28,051 bases of DNA, taken from positions 1 to 28,051 of the forward strand of contig JAZGBC010000076.1 of NCBI GenBank assembly GCA_036444495.1. Reading direction: 5' to 3'. Shown here piece by piece: positions 17,487 to 27,861 of the stretch. Numbering within the stretch: position 1 is the stretch's first letter; each line of letters opens with the position of its first letter. A program made the translations under genes and the position numbers. This stretch comes from JAZGBC01 sp036444495 (GTDB taxonomy: Bacteria; Pseudomonadota; Alphaproteobacteria; Kiloniellales; J153). A model generated the notes under the pieces. It made no database searches and was not told where the DNA came from. It saw only the letters and a program-made list of their open reading frames with translations.

Positions 17487-18513
17487 TGCCCTTCTTGCCT
17501 CTCGCCTTTACCTGGCGTTTCCAGATGCTGACCAGCCGGAAGAACTCCTTGATCGGCATGCCCGGACTTCCAGCCACGGCTTGGCCCGGCGGGATATCGC
17601 GCATGATGCCACATTTGGCCGCCAACTGCGCGCCCTTCCCGATCGTCAGGTGCCCGGCTACGCCGGCCTGCGCTCCAATGGCCACATAATCCTCCAATTT
17701 CGTGCTGCCCGCGACCCCCGATTGGGCCACCAGCACGCAACCGCTCCCCATGCGGACGTTGTGCCCGATTTGCACCAGATTATCAATCTTGGACCCGGCC
17801 CCGATCACCGTATCCTGGCCGGAGCCACGGTCGATCGTGCTGTTGGCGCCGACCTCCACCCCGTCCTCGATGATCACCCGGCCCAGCTGCGGCACGTCGA
17901 CAAAACCCTCCGGATCCATGGAAAAGCCGAAGCCCCGGTTGCCGATACAGACCCCGGAATGGATCAGGCAATCGCGGCCGATCAAACAGTGGGTCAGGAA
18001 GACGTTGGAGCCGATCTCGGTCCCATCGCCCACGACGACCCCGTCCTCAATGACCGAGTTCGCCTTGATCAGGCACCCCCGGCCGATCTCCACCCCGGCG
18101 CCGATCACGGCCCTGGGCCCGATCGCCGCACCCTCCCCGATCCGGGCCGAGGGATCGACGATGGCGGTCGGATGAACCCCCTCGGCGTGCGGTACGGGAG
18201 GATAGAAAGCCTGCGCCACCAAGGCATAGGCCCGGTAGGGTTTGGGGGTGAGCAGAAGGATCATGCCTTCGGGCGCGCGCTCGGCAAATCTGGGCTCGAT
18301 GATGCAGGCGCCAGCCCGGCTGGCGGCCATTTGATCGAGGTAGCGCTTGTTATCCAGAAAACTGATCTCTTGGGAAGTGGCCTGGTCCAGCGGGGCTACG
18401 TCTCTGAAGACCCGGTCGGGATCACCTTCGCCCGCGATCTCGGCGTCCGCGAAGCCGGCCAGCTCCCGCAGAGCAAAAGGTCCCGCTAAGGCAAAAAAGC
18501 GGGGATCGGCCAT
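17479..18513 (-). CDS. lpxD: UDP-3-O-acylglucosamine N-acyltransferase
   Basis: LpxD adds the second hydroxyacyl chain to UDP-3-O-acylglucosamine, the third step of lipid A synthesis. The 344 residues divide into an N-terminal uridine-binding domain (about 1-110; ISFLDNKRYLDQMAASRAGA), a hexapeptide-repeat beta-helix (about 115-310) and a basic C-terminal helix (EFFRLVSIWKRQVKARGKKG) that contacts ACP. The catalytic His is His251 in NLVQIGHNVRMG. GNRGFGF is the expected lipid-site motif. The gene starts nine bases after the skp stop. Confidence 0.96.
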   Translation of the reverse strand: MADPRFFALAGPFALRELAGFADAEIAGEGDPDRVFRDVAPLDQATSQEISFLDNKRYLDQMAASRAGACIIEPRFAERAPEGMILLLTPKPYRAYALVAQAFYPPVPHAEGVHPTAIVDPSARIGEGAAIGPRAVIGAGVEIGRGCLIKANSVIEDGVVVGDGTEIGSNVFLTHCLIGRDCLIHSGVCIGNRGFGFSMDPEGFVDVPQLGRVIIEDGVEVGANSTIDRGSGQDTVIGAGSKIDNLVQIGHNVRMGSGCVLVAQSGVAGSTKLEDYVAIGAQAGVAGHLTIGKGAQLAAKCGIMRDIPPGQAVAGSPGMPIKEFFRLVSIWKRQVKARGKKGNE

Positions 18514-18522
18514 GACAGACTC

Positions 18523-19095
18523 TTATTCCTGAGGTTGCGTCAGCACCACATCCGGCAGGTGCTCGTTGAGCCGCTTCAGCGCCTCGCCCGTGATGTCGAA
18601 CTTCGGCTTGACGATAACAACGGCTGCCTTGGAGAGGACCATATCCAGCCCGCGTTCCTCGGCGATCTCCTTGGCCACCTTCACCAACTCGTTCTGCACC
18701 TTGCCCATGCCCGTGCTGAAAAGCCGGTCCAGTTTCCTCTTCTTTTGCTTGACCTCGCGCTGCATGGCCGCAACCTGTTTCTCAAGCTCATTGCGTTTCT
18801 CGGCATAGACCGCAGCGGAGAGGACGGCGCGCTGACGGGTCAATTCCCGATCGCTCTTGCGCAACACTTCTTCCTTTTTGCGCAGCTCGGCCTGATAGTT
18901 GCTCCGTTGGGCCTCGATCCTCTTGCTCATGGACTTGACCGCCGTCGATTCACGAATGATCTTCTGCACGTCGATGACGGCCAAAATCGGCGCCTGGGAT
19001 TCTTGCGCCTTCGCCAGCCCAGGACCGGCTAGCGCCGCGGCCACAACGGACAACGCCGCGATAAAGTGCAGCAGGACTCTTATAGGCCGGCTCAT
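18523..19095 (-). CDS. skp: Periplasmic chaperone, OmpH/Skp family
   Basis: Skp holds unfolded outer-membrane proteins in the periplasm on their way to BamA. The 190-residue precursor has a signal peptide (residues 1-30; basic MSRPIR, hydrophobic core, AKA cleavage motif before QES). The start of the mature domain, ILAVIDVQKIIRESTAVKS, is typical. Residues of about 55-130 form a long charged coiled coil, the tentacle (KKEEVLRKSDRELTRQRAVL and following). The C-terminus returns to the body domain (DMVLSKAAVVIVKPKFDIT). It lies five bases after bamA, as in most Gram-negative genomes. Confidence 0.92.
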   Translation of the reverse strand: MSRPIRVLLHFIAALSVVAAALAGPGLAKAQESQAPILAVIDVQKIIRESTAVKSMSKRIEAQRSNYQAELRKKEEVLRKSDRELTRQRAVLSAAVYAEKRNELEKQVAAMQREVKQKKRKLDRLFSTGMGKVQNELVKVAKEIAEERGLDMVLSKAAVVIVKPKFDITGEALKRLNEHLPDVVLTQPQE

Positions 19096-19100
19096 GATGC

Positions 19101-21395
19101 TCAGAACTGTGTTCCGAAGCTGACGTTTACCAATTCGGTCTTGTCGAAGTCTTCCTTGACGACCGCGATGCCCAGGTCAACCACGATCGGGCCGAACGGC
19201 GACTGCCAAGTGATACCCGCGCCAACCGAGATGCGGGGTGAGGTTTCGTCTCGCACATCCACAGTGGTTTTGTCCAGTCCCCAGGCTGTGCCGATGTCCG
19301 TAAAAACACGCCCACGAATGTTCAACTCCTCCGGCGTGATCAGCGGGAAAGCGAGCTCCAGCGTTCCGGTATAGAAATATTTTCCTCCCAGGGAGTCGTC
19401 GCTCCTCACGTCGCGCGGCCCGACGCCCGCGAACTCGAAACCGCGCAGGTTACGGCCACCGATAAAAAACCGATCGCTAATCCGCGTATCCTGGCCTAAG
19501 CCGACAATACCGCCCGTTTCACCACGCAGGCTAACCGTCCAATCCTCCATTATGGGGTAGTAATAGGAGCCTCCGATGGACGATTTCGCGTATCTAACGT
19601 CCCCACCCAGACCGGCGAACTCGTTCTTCAGACGAACGATGTAGCCCTCGCGCGGATCGAAGCGGTTGTCGAGAGTTTCGAAGGTCAATTCTTGGGACAC
19701 ACTGGATTCAATGGCGGTCCCTTCTTCCTCCTTCACCAGCAACGAAGCAGTGTCGTCCACGTCGGCGATCTCCTGCCGCTCCAGCGTGTAGCGGACAACC
19801 TGCCGCAGATCCTCCGACCAGGAGAAGCCGGCACGAAGCGAGCCGCCGATACGATCGAGATCGAAGGTTTGTTCGTCCGACTGGTTGAGAATCCGAAACG
19901 CGTCGATACCGGCGGAGAGGTTGCGCCCCAGGAAGTAGGGCTCCGTAAAGCTGACACTGATTTGCGACTGCTCGCCGGACAGGGTGCCGTTGACTCGCAG
20001 GTCTTGGCCGCGGCCCAGAAGATTGCGCTCGCGTATGCCCACGCTGCCGATCGGCCCCGCGCTGGTCGAGAAGCCGGCGCCAAAGGTCAGATCACCGGTG
20101 GACTGTTCCTCCACATCGACCGTGATGATCGTACGATCCGGCGTGCTGCCCTGCTGGTTGGCCACATCGACGGTACGAAAGAAGCCGAGGTTGCGCACGC
20201 GCTGCCGTGAGCGGCGCAGTTTCGCCGTGTTGAAAGCGTCGCCCTCGACCAGACGGAATTCGCGCCGAACCACCTGGTCGAGTGTGCGCGTGTTGCCCTG
20301 AATATCGATCCGCTCGACGTAGACCTTCGGTCCCTCCTGGATATCGTAGGTCACATGAATCAGCCGGTTTTCAAGATCCCGCTCGGTCTCGGCCCGGATG
20401 TCGACAAAGGCGTATCCCAGGTTGCCGACGACATCGGTCAGGTTCTCGATGGTCTTGCTGACCTCCTCGGCGTTGTACCATTCGCCCTCCTCGCTCACGA
20501 TATCTTCGTGCAACAGTTCCGGATCGAGGTTCTTGAGCGTCGTCGTGATATCGATCTTGCCGAAAATCTGGCGCTCGCCCTCCTCGACCGTGAAGGTGAC
20601 GATGAAGCCTTCGCGGTCGGGCAGAAGCTCCGCCACGACCGAAACCACGCGGAAATCGGCGTAGCCTTCCCTCAGATAGTATCGGCGCAAGAGTTCGCGG
20701 TCGAAGGTCAGGCGATCGGGATCGTAAGTATCGGACGAGGAGAAAAACCGCCAAAAGGCGGATTCCGTAGTCGTGATCTCATCACGCAACGACGAATCGG
20801 AAAAGACGCGATTGCCGATGAAGTTGATCGATTCAATCCGGGTCGTGGGACCTTCGTTAATCTCGAATACCAGATCGACGCGATTTTGCGGCAACTGGAT
20901 GACCTTTGGCTCCACGGTGGCGGCGTAGCGGCCGGAACGCCGATAGATCTCGAGCAGGCGCTGAGTATCGTGCTGGGCCTTGGTGCGCGTGAAGACCACG
21001 CGCGGCCGCAGGGTCACCTCGGAGGAAAGCGTATCGTCGTCGAGCCGGTCGTTGCCCTCGAAAGCGATGCGGTTGATGATCGGGTTCTCCACGACCGAAA
21101 CGATGAGCGCATCCCCTTCGCGGCGTAGCGTGACGTCCGCGAACAAACCGGTGCTGAACAGATTCTTGAGGGACTTGTCGAGGCGAATGGGGTCGAAGCG
21201 GTCCCCCGGATTGACACGCATGTAGGAACGAACCGTTTCCGGCTCGATCCGCTGCACTCCCTCGATCCGGATCTCCTTGATGATTCCGCCGCTCAGGATC
21301 GACTGTTGCGCCGCCGCCCGGTCCAGGGTCGCAACCGCAGCCCCCAGGAACAGCAACAACAGCAGTCCGACAGCGGAAACCCGTCCCCTAATCAA
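19101..21395 (-). CDS. bamA: Outer membrane protein assembly factor BamA
   Basis: BamA is the central beta-barrel of the BAM complex that folds proteins into the outer membrane. Five POTRA domains occupy about residues 37-400 (first: IIKEIRIEGVQRIEPETVRSY), followed by a 16-strand barrel from about residue 410 to the end. The loop-6 motif NLRGFEFAGVGPRD and the C-terminal VSFGTQF with its final Phe are family hallmarks. I set the start at TTG 21395: it gives a clean signal peptide (LIRGR, then a leucine-rich core, cleaved after RAAA) and has GGGGG eight bases upstream, for a 764-residue protein. The frame stays open to 21500 through another TTG that would overlap rseP and add a basic, unconserved stretch. 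No ATG or GTG is available near the signal peptide. Confidence 0.94.
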   Translation of the reverse strand: MIRGRVSAVGLLLLLFLGAAVATLDRAAAQQSILSGGIIKEIRIEGVQRIEPETVRSYMRVNPGDRFDPIRLDKSLKNLFSTGLFADVTLRREGDALIVSVVENPIINRIAFEGNDRLDDDTLSSEVTLRPRVVFTRTKAQHDTQRLLEIYRRSGRYAATVEPKVIQLPQNRVDLVFEINEGPTTRIESINFIGNRVFSDSSLRDEITTTESAFWRFFSSSDTYDPDRLTFDRELLRRYYLREGYADFRVVSVVAELLPDREGFIVTFTVEEGERQIFGKIDITTTLKNLDPELLHEDIVSEEGEWYNAEEVSKTIENLTDVVGNLGYAFVDIRAETERDLENRLIHVTYDIQEGPKVYVERIDIQGNTRTLDQVVRREFRLVEGDAFNTAKLRRSRQRVRNLGFFRTVDVANQQGSTPDRTIITVDVEEQSTGDLTFGAGFSTSAGPIGSVGIRERNLLGRGQDLRVNGTLSGEQSQISVSFTEPYFLGRNLSAGIDAFRILNQSDEQTFDLDRIGGSLRAGFSWSEDLRQVVRYTLERQEIADVDDTASLLVKEEEGTAIESSVSQELTFETLDNRFDPREGYIVRLKNEFAGLGGDVRYAKSSIGGSYYYPIMEDWTVSLRGETGGIVGLGQDTRISDRFFIGGRNLRGFEFAGVGPRDVRSDDSLGGKYFYTGTLELAFPLITPEELNIRGRVFTDIGTAWGLDKTTVDVRDETSPRISVGAGITWQSPFGPIVVDLGIAVVKEDFDKTELVNVSFGTQF

Positions 21396-21471
21396 GACTC
21401 TAACCCCCGAATTGCCACCCTTCCTCGGTGGCCCGTCCCCAGATTCCAGCGGTATATACGGGCCACGCCTC

Positions 21472-22608
21472 CTACGTGACAAGCCGCTTGAAGAAGTCAA
21501 ACACCCCTAGCTGAATTAGATCGTTCATCGTTACAAACAGCATGAGACTGACGACCACGGCGATACCGATCCTGAAACCGTACTCCTGCGCCCGCTCTCC
21601 CAGCGGCCGACCGCGCAGGGCCTCCAGCGCGTAAAACATCAGGTGCCCGCCGTCGAGCAGCGGAATCGGAAAGAGGTTGATGAGCCCCAGGCTGATCGAC
21701 AACACGGCCATGAACCAGAGAACCGCCGGCACGCCGGCTTGAGCCATCATCCCCGACATTTGGACGATGCGCACCGGCCCGCCCAATTGATCGGCGCTGC
21801 GCGCGCCGATAATGATCTCGCCGATCGCCTCGAGCGTGCTCACGGCGATAAAAAGGGTTTCCTCGCCCGCGCGCCAAAACGATTCGGCAATACCGTGCTG
21901 CACGTATTCTATGCCGCGCCGCGTGATTCCAAGACGGCCGATCTTCTGGCGCTGCCCGAAATTGTTGACGGTCTCCACCAAGCGCGGCACGACATTGACG
22001 ACGATCCGCTCGCCGTCGCGCAGCAGGGTCACCTCGAGCGGCACATCCGGCCGCGGCTGGACCATCCGCTGGACTTCCTCGAAGCGCTCGATCGTGCTGC
22101 CGTTGATGGCCACGATGCGGTCGTCCGGAAGGATGCCTGCCGCCTCGGCCGCGCTATCCGGAATAACATCGCCAACCACCGGCGGCGTGAACTGTTGGCC
22201 CACGGTGCTGAAGAGGCCGATAAAAATCACCCAGGCGAACACGAAGTTGGCCAGCGGGCCGCCGATGACGATCCAGGTGCGCTGGCTCAGGCGCTTGGTA
22301 TGAAAGGCGACCTCCCGCTCCTCCGGCGTCATTTCGGCTTTCTCGCCGGAGGGCTGGCTGGCCACGTTGGCGTCACCGAACATCTTTACGTAGCCGCCCA
22401 AGGGAATCAGGCTGAATTTCCAGCGGGTCTTGGCTCGGTCCGTCCAGCCGAAAATCTCCGGTCCGAATCCAATGGAAAAAATCTCGACACGGACCCCATT
22501 GCGCCGCGCAATCAGGAAATGACCCATCTCGTGCACGAAGACGAGCGCGGTCAAAATGATCAGGAAAGGAACTGCGTAGGTCAGAAAATCGCTAATAAAT
22601 TCCATCAT
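21472..22608 (-). CDS. rseP: Site-2 intramembrane zinc metalloprotease RseP
   Basis: RseP cuts transmembrane anti-sigma factors and signal-peptide remnants inside the inner membrane. The 378-residue protein has the zinc-binding HEMGH (residues 26-30) in the first membrane helix, GGYVKMFGD, one PDZ domain (about 130-220; GDVIPDSAAEAAGILPDDRI), and the second metal motif NLFPIPLLDGGHL near residue 320, followed by the last membrane helices. E. coli RseP has two PDZ domains; the shorter length here fits the alphaproteobacterial single-PDZ form. Two adjacent ATG codons (22608 and 22605) are possible starts. A 138-base gap separates it from dxr, which may hold an internal promoter, although I could not pick one out. 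Confidence 0.94.
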   Translation of the reverse strand: MMEFISDFLTYAVPFLIILTALVFVHEMGHFLIARRNGVRVEIFSIGFGPEIFGWTDRAKTRWKFSLIPLGGYVKMFGDANVASQPSGEKAEMTPEEREVAFHTKRLSQRTWIVIGGPLANFVFAWVIFIGLFSTVGQQFTPPVVGDVIPDSAAEAAGILPDDRIVAINGSTIERFEEVQRMVQPRPDVPLEVTLLRDGERIVVNVVPRLVETVNNFGQRQKIGRLGITRRGIEYVQHGIAESFWRAGEETLFIAVSTLEAIGEIIIGARSADQLGGPVRIVQMSGMMAQAGVPAVLWFMAVLSISLGLINLFPIPLLDGGHLMFYALEALRGRPLGERAQEYGFRIGIAVVVSLMLFVTMNDLIQLGVFDFFKRLVT

Positions 22609-22746
22609 CCAGGCATCCAGGGCACGGCCAAAGCCACAAGTTTGTCACGCAATCTACCCACATTGGGCTGGCCCGAACAAGCGCCAAGGCCCAGGGGGTA
22701 CCGCGTCGTTCGCCTGAAAATGACCGAATTACAGGGTCTTGCCCCG

Positions 22747-23943
<1,197 letters not shown>

Positions 23944-23949
23944 GTCAGT

Positions 23950-24774
23950 TTATGCCCTCGTCAGCCATACAACGCCCCCCACCATCAAAGCGCTGGCCAG
24001 CAGACCATCGATGCGGTCCAGCAGCCCCCCGTGCCCCGGGATCAGGCTGCCCGAGTCCTTGACTCCGAATCGGCGCTTGAGGATCGATTCAAAAAGATCG
24101 CCTACTTGGGAGATAATCGCAAGGGAGACGCTGGCCAGCAGCGCCGTGAGCACACCGGCCCCCCCGACAAAAGCCGCAACCCCGAGGCCGACCAGGCCCG
24201 CCCCCGCCATGCCGCCGAATAAACCCGCCCAGGTCTTATTCGGGCTGATCGAGGGCGCCAGCTTGGGTCCGCCCAGGCTCCTGCCCGCCAGATAGGCCGC
24301 GCTGTCGCTGGCCCAGACCACGGCAACCAGCCAGAGGATCATCACGCGGCCGTAGTCCGGGTCGTGGCGCAGCCAGAGAAAGGCCAGACAGGCCGTCCCC
24401 AGATAGGCAGTGCCCAGGCCAAACCAGAGCGCCTCCGCCCGGCGCTCCCGGCCCGCCGTCACCATCGCGGCCATGGCCCCGGCCGCAATCAACCAGCCGC
24501 CCACGGAGTATTCCCGCAAGGCGGCCGCCAGCACCGCGGCGACGACCGCCGCGATAACCACGGCCCCGGCGAAACCCGGCTCTCCACGGCCGCAAAGACG
24601 GGACCATTCCCAGGCCGCCACCCCCGCGCCAAGCAGCACCAGAACGTCACTATAGGGAGACCCGGCATAGAGCGCGGCCAGGACCGGACCGATGAGGACC
24701 AGGGCCGCGACAACGCGGACCGTCAGCCCGGACCACTTGGTCCCCGCTGTGTCAGCCGGATTCGACCGCAGCAC
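23950..24774 (-). CDS. cdsA: Phosphatidate cytidylyltransferase (CDP-diglyceride synthase)
   Basis: CdsA makes CDP-diacylglycerol from phosphatidate and CTP in the inner membrane, the branch point for all phospholipids. About eight hydrophobic helices are visible. The family signature lies near the C-terminus: SPNKTWAGLFGGMAGA, then SQVGDLFESILKRRFGVKDSG and LIPGHGGLLDRIDGLLAS. I set the start at GTG 24774, inside the last 23 bases of uppS. It gives 274 residues, the usual length, with a short hydrophilic N-terminus before the first helix (TVRVVAALVLIGPVLAALYAG). The frame extends further upstream, but that part is arginine- and serine-rich out-of-frame uppS. The start is less certain than the identity. 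Confidence 0.93.
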   Translation of the reverse strand: MLRSNPADTAGTKWSGLTVRVVAALVLIGPVLAALYAGSPYSDVLVLLGAGVAAWEWSRLCGRGEPGFAGAVVIAAVVAAVLAAALREYSVGGWLIAAGAMAAMVTAGRERRAEALWFGLGTAYLGTACLAFLWLRHDPDYGRVMILWLVAVVWASDSAAYLAGRSLGGPKLAPSISPNKTWAGLFGGMAGAGLVGLGVAAFVGGAGVLTALLASVSLAIISQVGDLFESILKRRFGVKDSGSLIPGHGGLLDRIDGLLASALMVGGVVWLTRA

Positions 24775-25489
24775 CGTAGCGCCGATCGCGTTGCTGGAAT
24801 TCCCGGATCGCATTGGCCAGGTCTTCCTTGCTGAAGTCCGGCCAGAGCTTGTCGACGAAGACGAGCTCGCTGTAGGCCGATTCCCAAAGCAGGAAATTGC
24901 TGATGCGCTGCTCGCCGCTGGTTCTGATGACCAGATCCGGATCGGGAATGCCTTGCGTGGACAGGGCCTGGCCCAGCCGGGCGCCATCGATCTCCTCGGG
25001 CGAAAGACCGCCCTCGCGCACCTCTTCGGCCAGGCGGCGGACGGCGGCCACGATATCCTGCCGGCCACCGTAACTGATCGCCATGATGAGATGCAGGCGC
25101 GTCATGTTTTCGGTGCGCGCTTCCGCGTCCGTGATCAGCCGTACGATGTCCGCCGGCAGACGCTCCCGGTCGCCGATGACGCTCAGGCGGATACGTTTCC
25201 TGTGCAACTCGGCGATCTCGGCCTGCAGGTAACGCCTGAGCAGACCCATGAGGTCCTCTACCTCGCCCGCCGGGCGCTTCCAGTTTTCCGACGAGAAGCT
25301 GTAGAGCGTGAGATGGGAAACGCCCAGTTCGATGGCCCCGGCCACCGTACGGCGCACCGCATCCGCGCCCTGCCGGTGCCCGGCCGTGCGCGGCAAACCG
25401 CGCGCCCGCGCCCAGCGCCCGTTGCCGTCCATGATGATGGCGATGTGAGCCGGCGGGGGGCCGTCCAAGGGAGGCTGCATACCGTCCAT
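24752..25489 (-). CDS. uppS: Undecaprenyl diphosphate synthase (cis-prenyltransferase)
   Basis: UppS extends farnesyl diphosphate with eight isopentenyl units to undecaprenyl diphosphate, the lipid carrier for peptidoglycan and O-antigen. The 245-residue protein shows HIAIIMDGNGRWARARGLPR (catalytic Asp21), SFSSENWKRP, and the C-terminal LVIRTSGEQRISNFLLW followed by SAYSE with the metal-binding glutamate. The ATG at 25489 lies seven bases after the frr stop. A second ATG three codons downstream is an alternative. It overlaps cdsA by 23 bases. Confidence 0.95.
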   Translation of the reverse strand: MDGMQPPLDGPPPAHIAIIMDGNGRWARARGLPRTAGHRQGADAVRRTVAGAIELGVSHLTLYSFSSENWKRPAGEVEDLMGLLRRYLQAEIAELHRKRIRLSVIGDRERLPADIVRLITDAEARTENMTRLHLIMAISYGGRQDIVAAVRRLAEEVREGGLSPEEIDGARLGQALSTQGIPDPDLVIRTSGEQRISNFLLWESAYSELVFVDKLWPDFSKEDLANAIREFQQRDRRYGAAVESG

Positions 25490-25496
25490 AATAGGG

Positions 25497-26054
25497 TCAG
25501 ACCTGGAGGATCTCCTCCTCCTTCTGGGCCAGGGTCTTGTCGATCGTCTTGATGTGCTCGTCGGTCATCTTCTGGATCTTCTCGCCCCAATCGTGATGCG
25601 CGTCCTTGGAGATATCCCCGTTTTTTTCCATGCGCTTGAGCATCTCCATGCCGTCACGGCGCACGTTGCGCACCGCGACCCGGACTTCCTCGGCATACCT
25701 GCTGGCGACCTTCGTGAGCTCGACGCGGCGCTCCTCCGAGAGCGGCGGGATCGGCACGCGCAGCACCTGGCCCTCCGCCGCCGGGTTGAGACCCAGATCG
25801 GAGGTCCGGATCGCCTTCTCCACGGCGCCCACCAGCGAGCGGTCCCAGACCTGCACGGTAATCATGCGCGGCTCGGGAACGCTGACGGTGGCGACCTGGT
25901 TGAGCGGCATGGCGCTGCCGTAGGCGTCCACGGTGATGGGGTCGAGCAGGCTTGCCGAGGCGCGCCCCGTGCGCAGCCCCGCGAATTCGCGGCGCAAGGC
26001 CTCCTGCGCCCCATCCATGCGCCGTTTGATGTCGCTCAGGTCCGGATCGGCCAA
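25497..26054 (-). CDS. frr: Ribosome recycling factor
   Basis: RRF works with EF-G to split post-termination ribosomes. The 185-residue protein matches the family length. Visible marks are the N-terminal helix MDGAQEALRREFAGLRTGRAS, the beta domain LDPITVDAYGSAMPLNQVA, and VPIPPLSEERRVELTK, followed by the long C-terminal helices. The start is TTG at 26054, with GAGGGG six bases upstream. An in-frame TGA two codons earlier rules out a longer protein, and the next ATG would cut off conserved residues. The start lies three bases beyond the pyrH stop, so the ribosome can move directly from pyrH. Confidence 0.95.
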   Translation of the reverse strand: MADPDLSDIKRRMDGAQEALRREFAGLRTGRASASLLDPITVDAYGSAMPLNQVATVSVPEPRMITVQVWDRSLVGAVEKAIRTSDLGLNPAAEGQVLRVPIPPLSEERRVELTKVASRYAEEVRVAVRNVRRDGMEMLKRMEKNGDISKDAHHDWGEKIQKMTDEHIKTIDKTLAQKEEEILQV

Positions 26055-26057
26055 TGC

Positions 26058-26783
26058 TCACCCCTCGTCTTCGATCATTGTATAGCAGCCCTCGCCGCGA
26101 AGCACCGCCCCGAAAGCGCCGGCCTCGTAGATCGAGAATACCAGAATCGGGATGGTGTTTTCACGTGCCAAGGATATGGCCGCATGATCCATGACGCCCA
26201 GGTCCTGGGTCAGCACCTCGCGGTAGCCGAGCCGGTCGTAGCGCTTGGCATCCTTCTCCTTGACCGGATCCTTGTCGTAGACCCCGTCCACCTTGGTGCC
26301 CTTGAGCAGCAGGTCGCAGCCCATCTCCGAGGCCCTGAGCGCGGCGGCGGTATCGGTGGTGAAGAAGGGGTTGCCCGTGCCGGCGGCGAAGATCACCACC
26401 CGGTCCTTCTCCAGGTGCCGCGCGGCCCGGCGCCGGATGTAGGGCTCGGCCACCGTGGCCATGGGAATCGCCGACTGCACCCGCGTGGCGACCCCGAGCT
26501 TTTCCAGTTCGTTCTGCATGGCCAGGGAGTTTATCACCGTGGCCAGCATGCCCATGTAGTCGGCCGTCGCCCGTTCCATGCCTTGCGCCGCCCCTGCCAG
26601 GCCGCGGAAGATGTTGCCGCCGCCCACGACCAGGCAGACCTGCACGCCCATCCGCTGCACAGCGCGCACGTCGGCGGCGATGCGCGAGACGGCTTCCTCG
26701 TCCAGGCCATAGTCGCCCGAGCCCATGAGCGCCTCGCCCGAGATCTTGAGCAGCACCCGCTTGTATTTTGGCGCTTTGGCCAT
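26058..26783 (-). CDS. pyrH: Uridylate (UMP) kinase
   Basis: PyrH phosphorylates UMP to UDP for RNA and for UDP-sugars used by the envelope genes downstream. The 241-residue bacterial-type amino-acid-kinase-fold enzyme shows KRVLLKISGEALMG, VVGGGNIFRGL, the stretch around AAGTGNPFFTTDTAAALRA, and LLKGTKVDGVYDKDP. I chose ATG 26783 with GAGGA five bases upstream; an in-frame TTG at 26798 would add five residues. It follows tsf after 106 bases that include a small hairpin. Confidence 0.96.
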   Translation of the reverse strand: MAKAPKYKRVLLKISGEALMGSGDYGLDEEAVSRIAADVRAVQRMGVQVCLVVGGGNIFRGLAGAAQGMERATADYMGMLATVINSLAMQNELEKLGVATRVQSAIPMATVAEPYIRRRAARHLEKDRVVIFAAGTGNPFFTTDTAAALRASEMGCDLLLKGTKVDGVYDKDPVKEKDAKRYDRLGYREVLTQDLGVMDHAAISLARENTIPILVFSIYEAGAFGAVLRGEGCYTMIEDEG

Positions 26784-26843
26784 GGGATTCCTCGGCAAAC
26801 ACCGGCCGTATCGGCGCTGACTGTCGCAAGCCTATGCGGCGAA

Positions 26844-26866
26844 AATCGGGCACATGTTACCCGATT
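26844..26866 (-). terminator. Hairpin between tsf and pyrH (weak terminator or attenuator)
   Basis: AATCGGG (26844-26850) and CCCGATT (26860-26866) are perfect 7-bp complements with a 9-nt loop. On the minus strand the stem runs into TTTT, the intrinsic-terminator layout, but the tract is short. It begins 24 bases after the tsf stop. It may reduce read-through from rpsB-tsf into pyrH and the rest of the series. Confidence 0.5.
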
Positions 26867-26889
26867 CGCCGGCCCTGTCCGGGCGCGAA

Positions 26890-27816
26890 TTACTCGCCGA
26901 GCTGCGCGGCCACCTCGGCGGCGAAATCCTTTGCCTCGCGCTCTACGCCCTCGCCGAGGTGAAAGCGCAGGAAGCCGGCAAGGGAAACCGGCGCGCCCAG
27001 ATCCTGGCCGGCCTGCTCGACGACCTTGCGCACCTTGGTTTCGTTGTCGATGACGAAGGTCTGGTCCAGCAGGCAGACTTCCTCGTAGAACTTGCGTATC
27101 CGGCCCTCGACCATCTTCTCGACGATGTTGTCGGGCTTGCCCGAGGCCCGGGCCTGTTCGGCCAGCACGGCGCGCTCGCGTTCCAGGGCCGCCGGGTCCA
27201 TCCCATCGGCGTCCACCGCCTGGGGCGCGGCGGCGGCCACATGCATGGCCAACTTCTTGCCCAGCGCGCCCAGCTTTTCCTTGTCGCCCGTGGACTCGAG
27301 CGCCACCAGGACGCCGATCTTGCCCAGGCCCGGGGCGGTCTGGTTATGCACGTAGCCGGCAACCACGCCGTCCGCGACCTGGAGCGCCCCGCTGCGGCGC
27401 AGGGTGAGATTCTCGCCGATCTTGCCGATCATCTCGGTCACCCGGTCGGCAACCGTGGCGCCCCCGTTGCCATAGGACGCGGCCTTGAGCTTCTCCAAGT
27501 TTCCGCCCGCGTCCAGCGCGAGCCCGGCCACGGAGCGCACGAAGTCTTGGAATGTTTCGTTGCGCGCCACGAAATCGGTCTCGGAATTGATCTCCACCAC
27601 CGCACCCCTGGTGCCCTCCATGGCCACGGCCACCAGGCCCTCGGCCGCCACCCGGCCGGCCTTCTTGGCCGCCGCGGCGAGGCCATTCTTGCGCAGCCAG
27701 TCCACGGCCTCCTCCACATCGCCGCCAACCTCGCCCAGCGCCTTCTTGCAATCCATCATGCCGGCGCCAGTCTTCTCGCGCAGTTCCTTGACCAGGACCG
27801 CGGTAATTTCCGCCAT
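26890..27816 (-). CDS. tsf: Translation elongation factor Ts
   Basis: EF-Ts is the guanine nucleotide exchange factor for EF-Tu. The 308-residue protein begins with the UBA-like domain (MAEITAVLVKELREKTGAGM followed by MDCKKAL). It has the conserved TDFVARN core (INSETDFVARNETF), then the dimerisation and C-terminal modules, with a full-length end at EVAAQLGE. The ATG has an AGGA/AAGGA stretch upstream. It follows rpsB by 45 bases, the near-universal rpsB-tsf pairing. Confidence 0.97.
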   Translation of the reverse strand: MAEITAVLVKELREKTGAGMMDCKKALGEVGGDVEEAVDWLRKNGLAAAAKKAGRVAAEGLVAVAMEGTRGAVVEINSETDFVARNETFQDFVRSVAGLALDAGGNLEKLKAASYGNGGATVADRVTEMIGKIGENLTLRRSGALQVADGVVAGYVHNQTAPGLGKIGVLVALESTGDKEKLGALGKKLAMHVAAAAPQAVDADGMDPAALERERAVLAEQARASGKPDNIVEKMVEGRIRKFYEEVCLLDQTFVIDNETKVRKVVEQAGQDLGAPVSLAGFLRFHLGEGVEREAKDFAAEVAAQLGE

Positions 27817-27861
27817 GGCTTCGTCCTTATCCTCGATTGATCCTTGCTTTCAGGGGCAGCG

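Noticed and set aside
24775..25068. N-terminal extension of the cdsA frame through uppS.
   Set aside because: The extension is Arg/Ser/Pro-rich and lies wholly within the conserved uppS coding sequence in another frame. GTG 24774 gives the normal family length.
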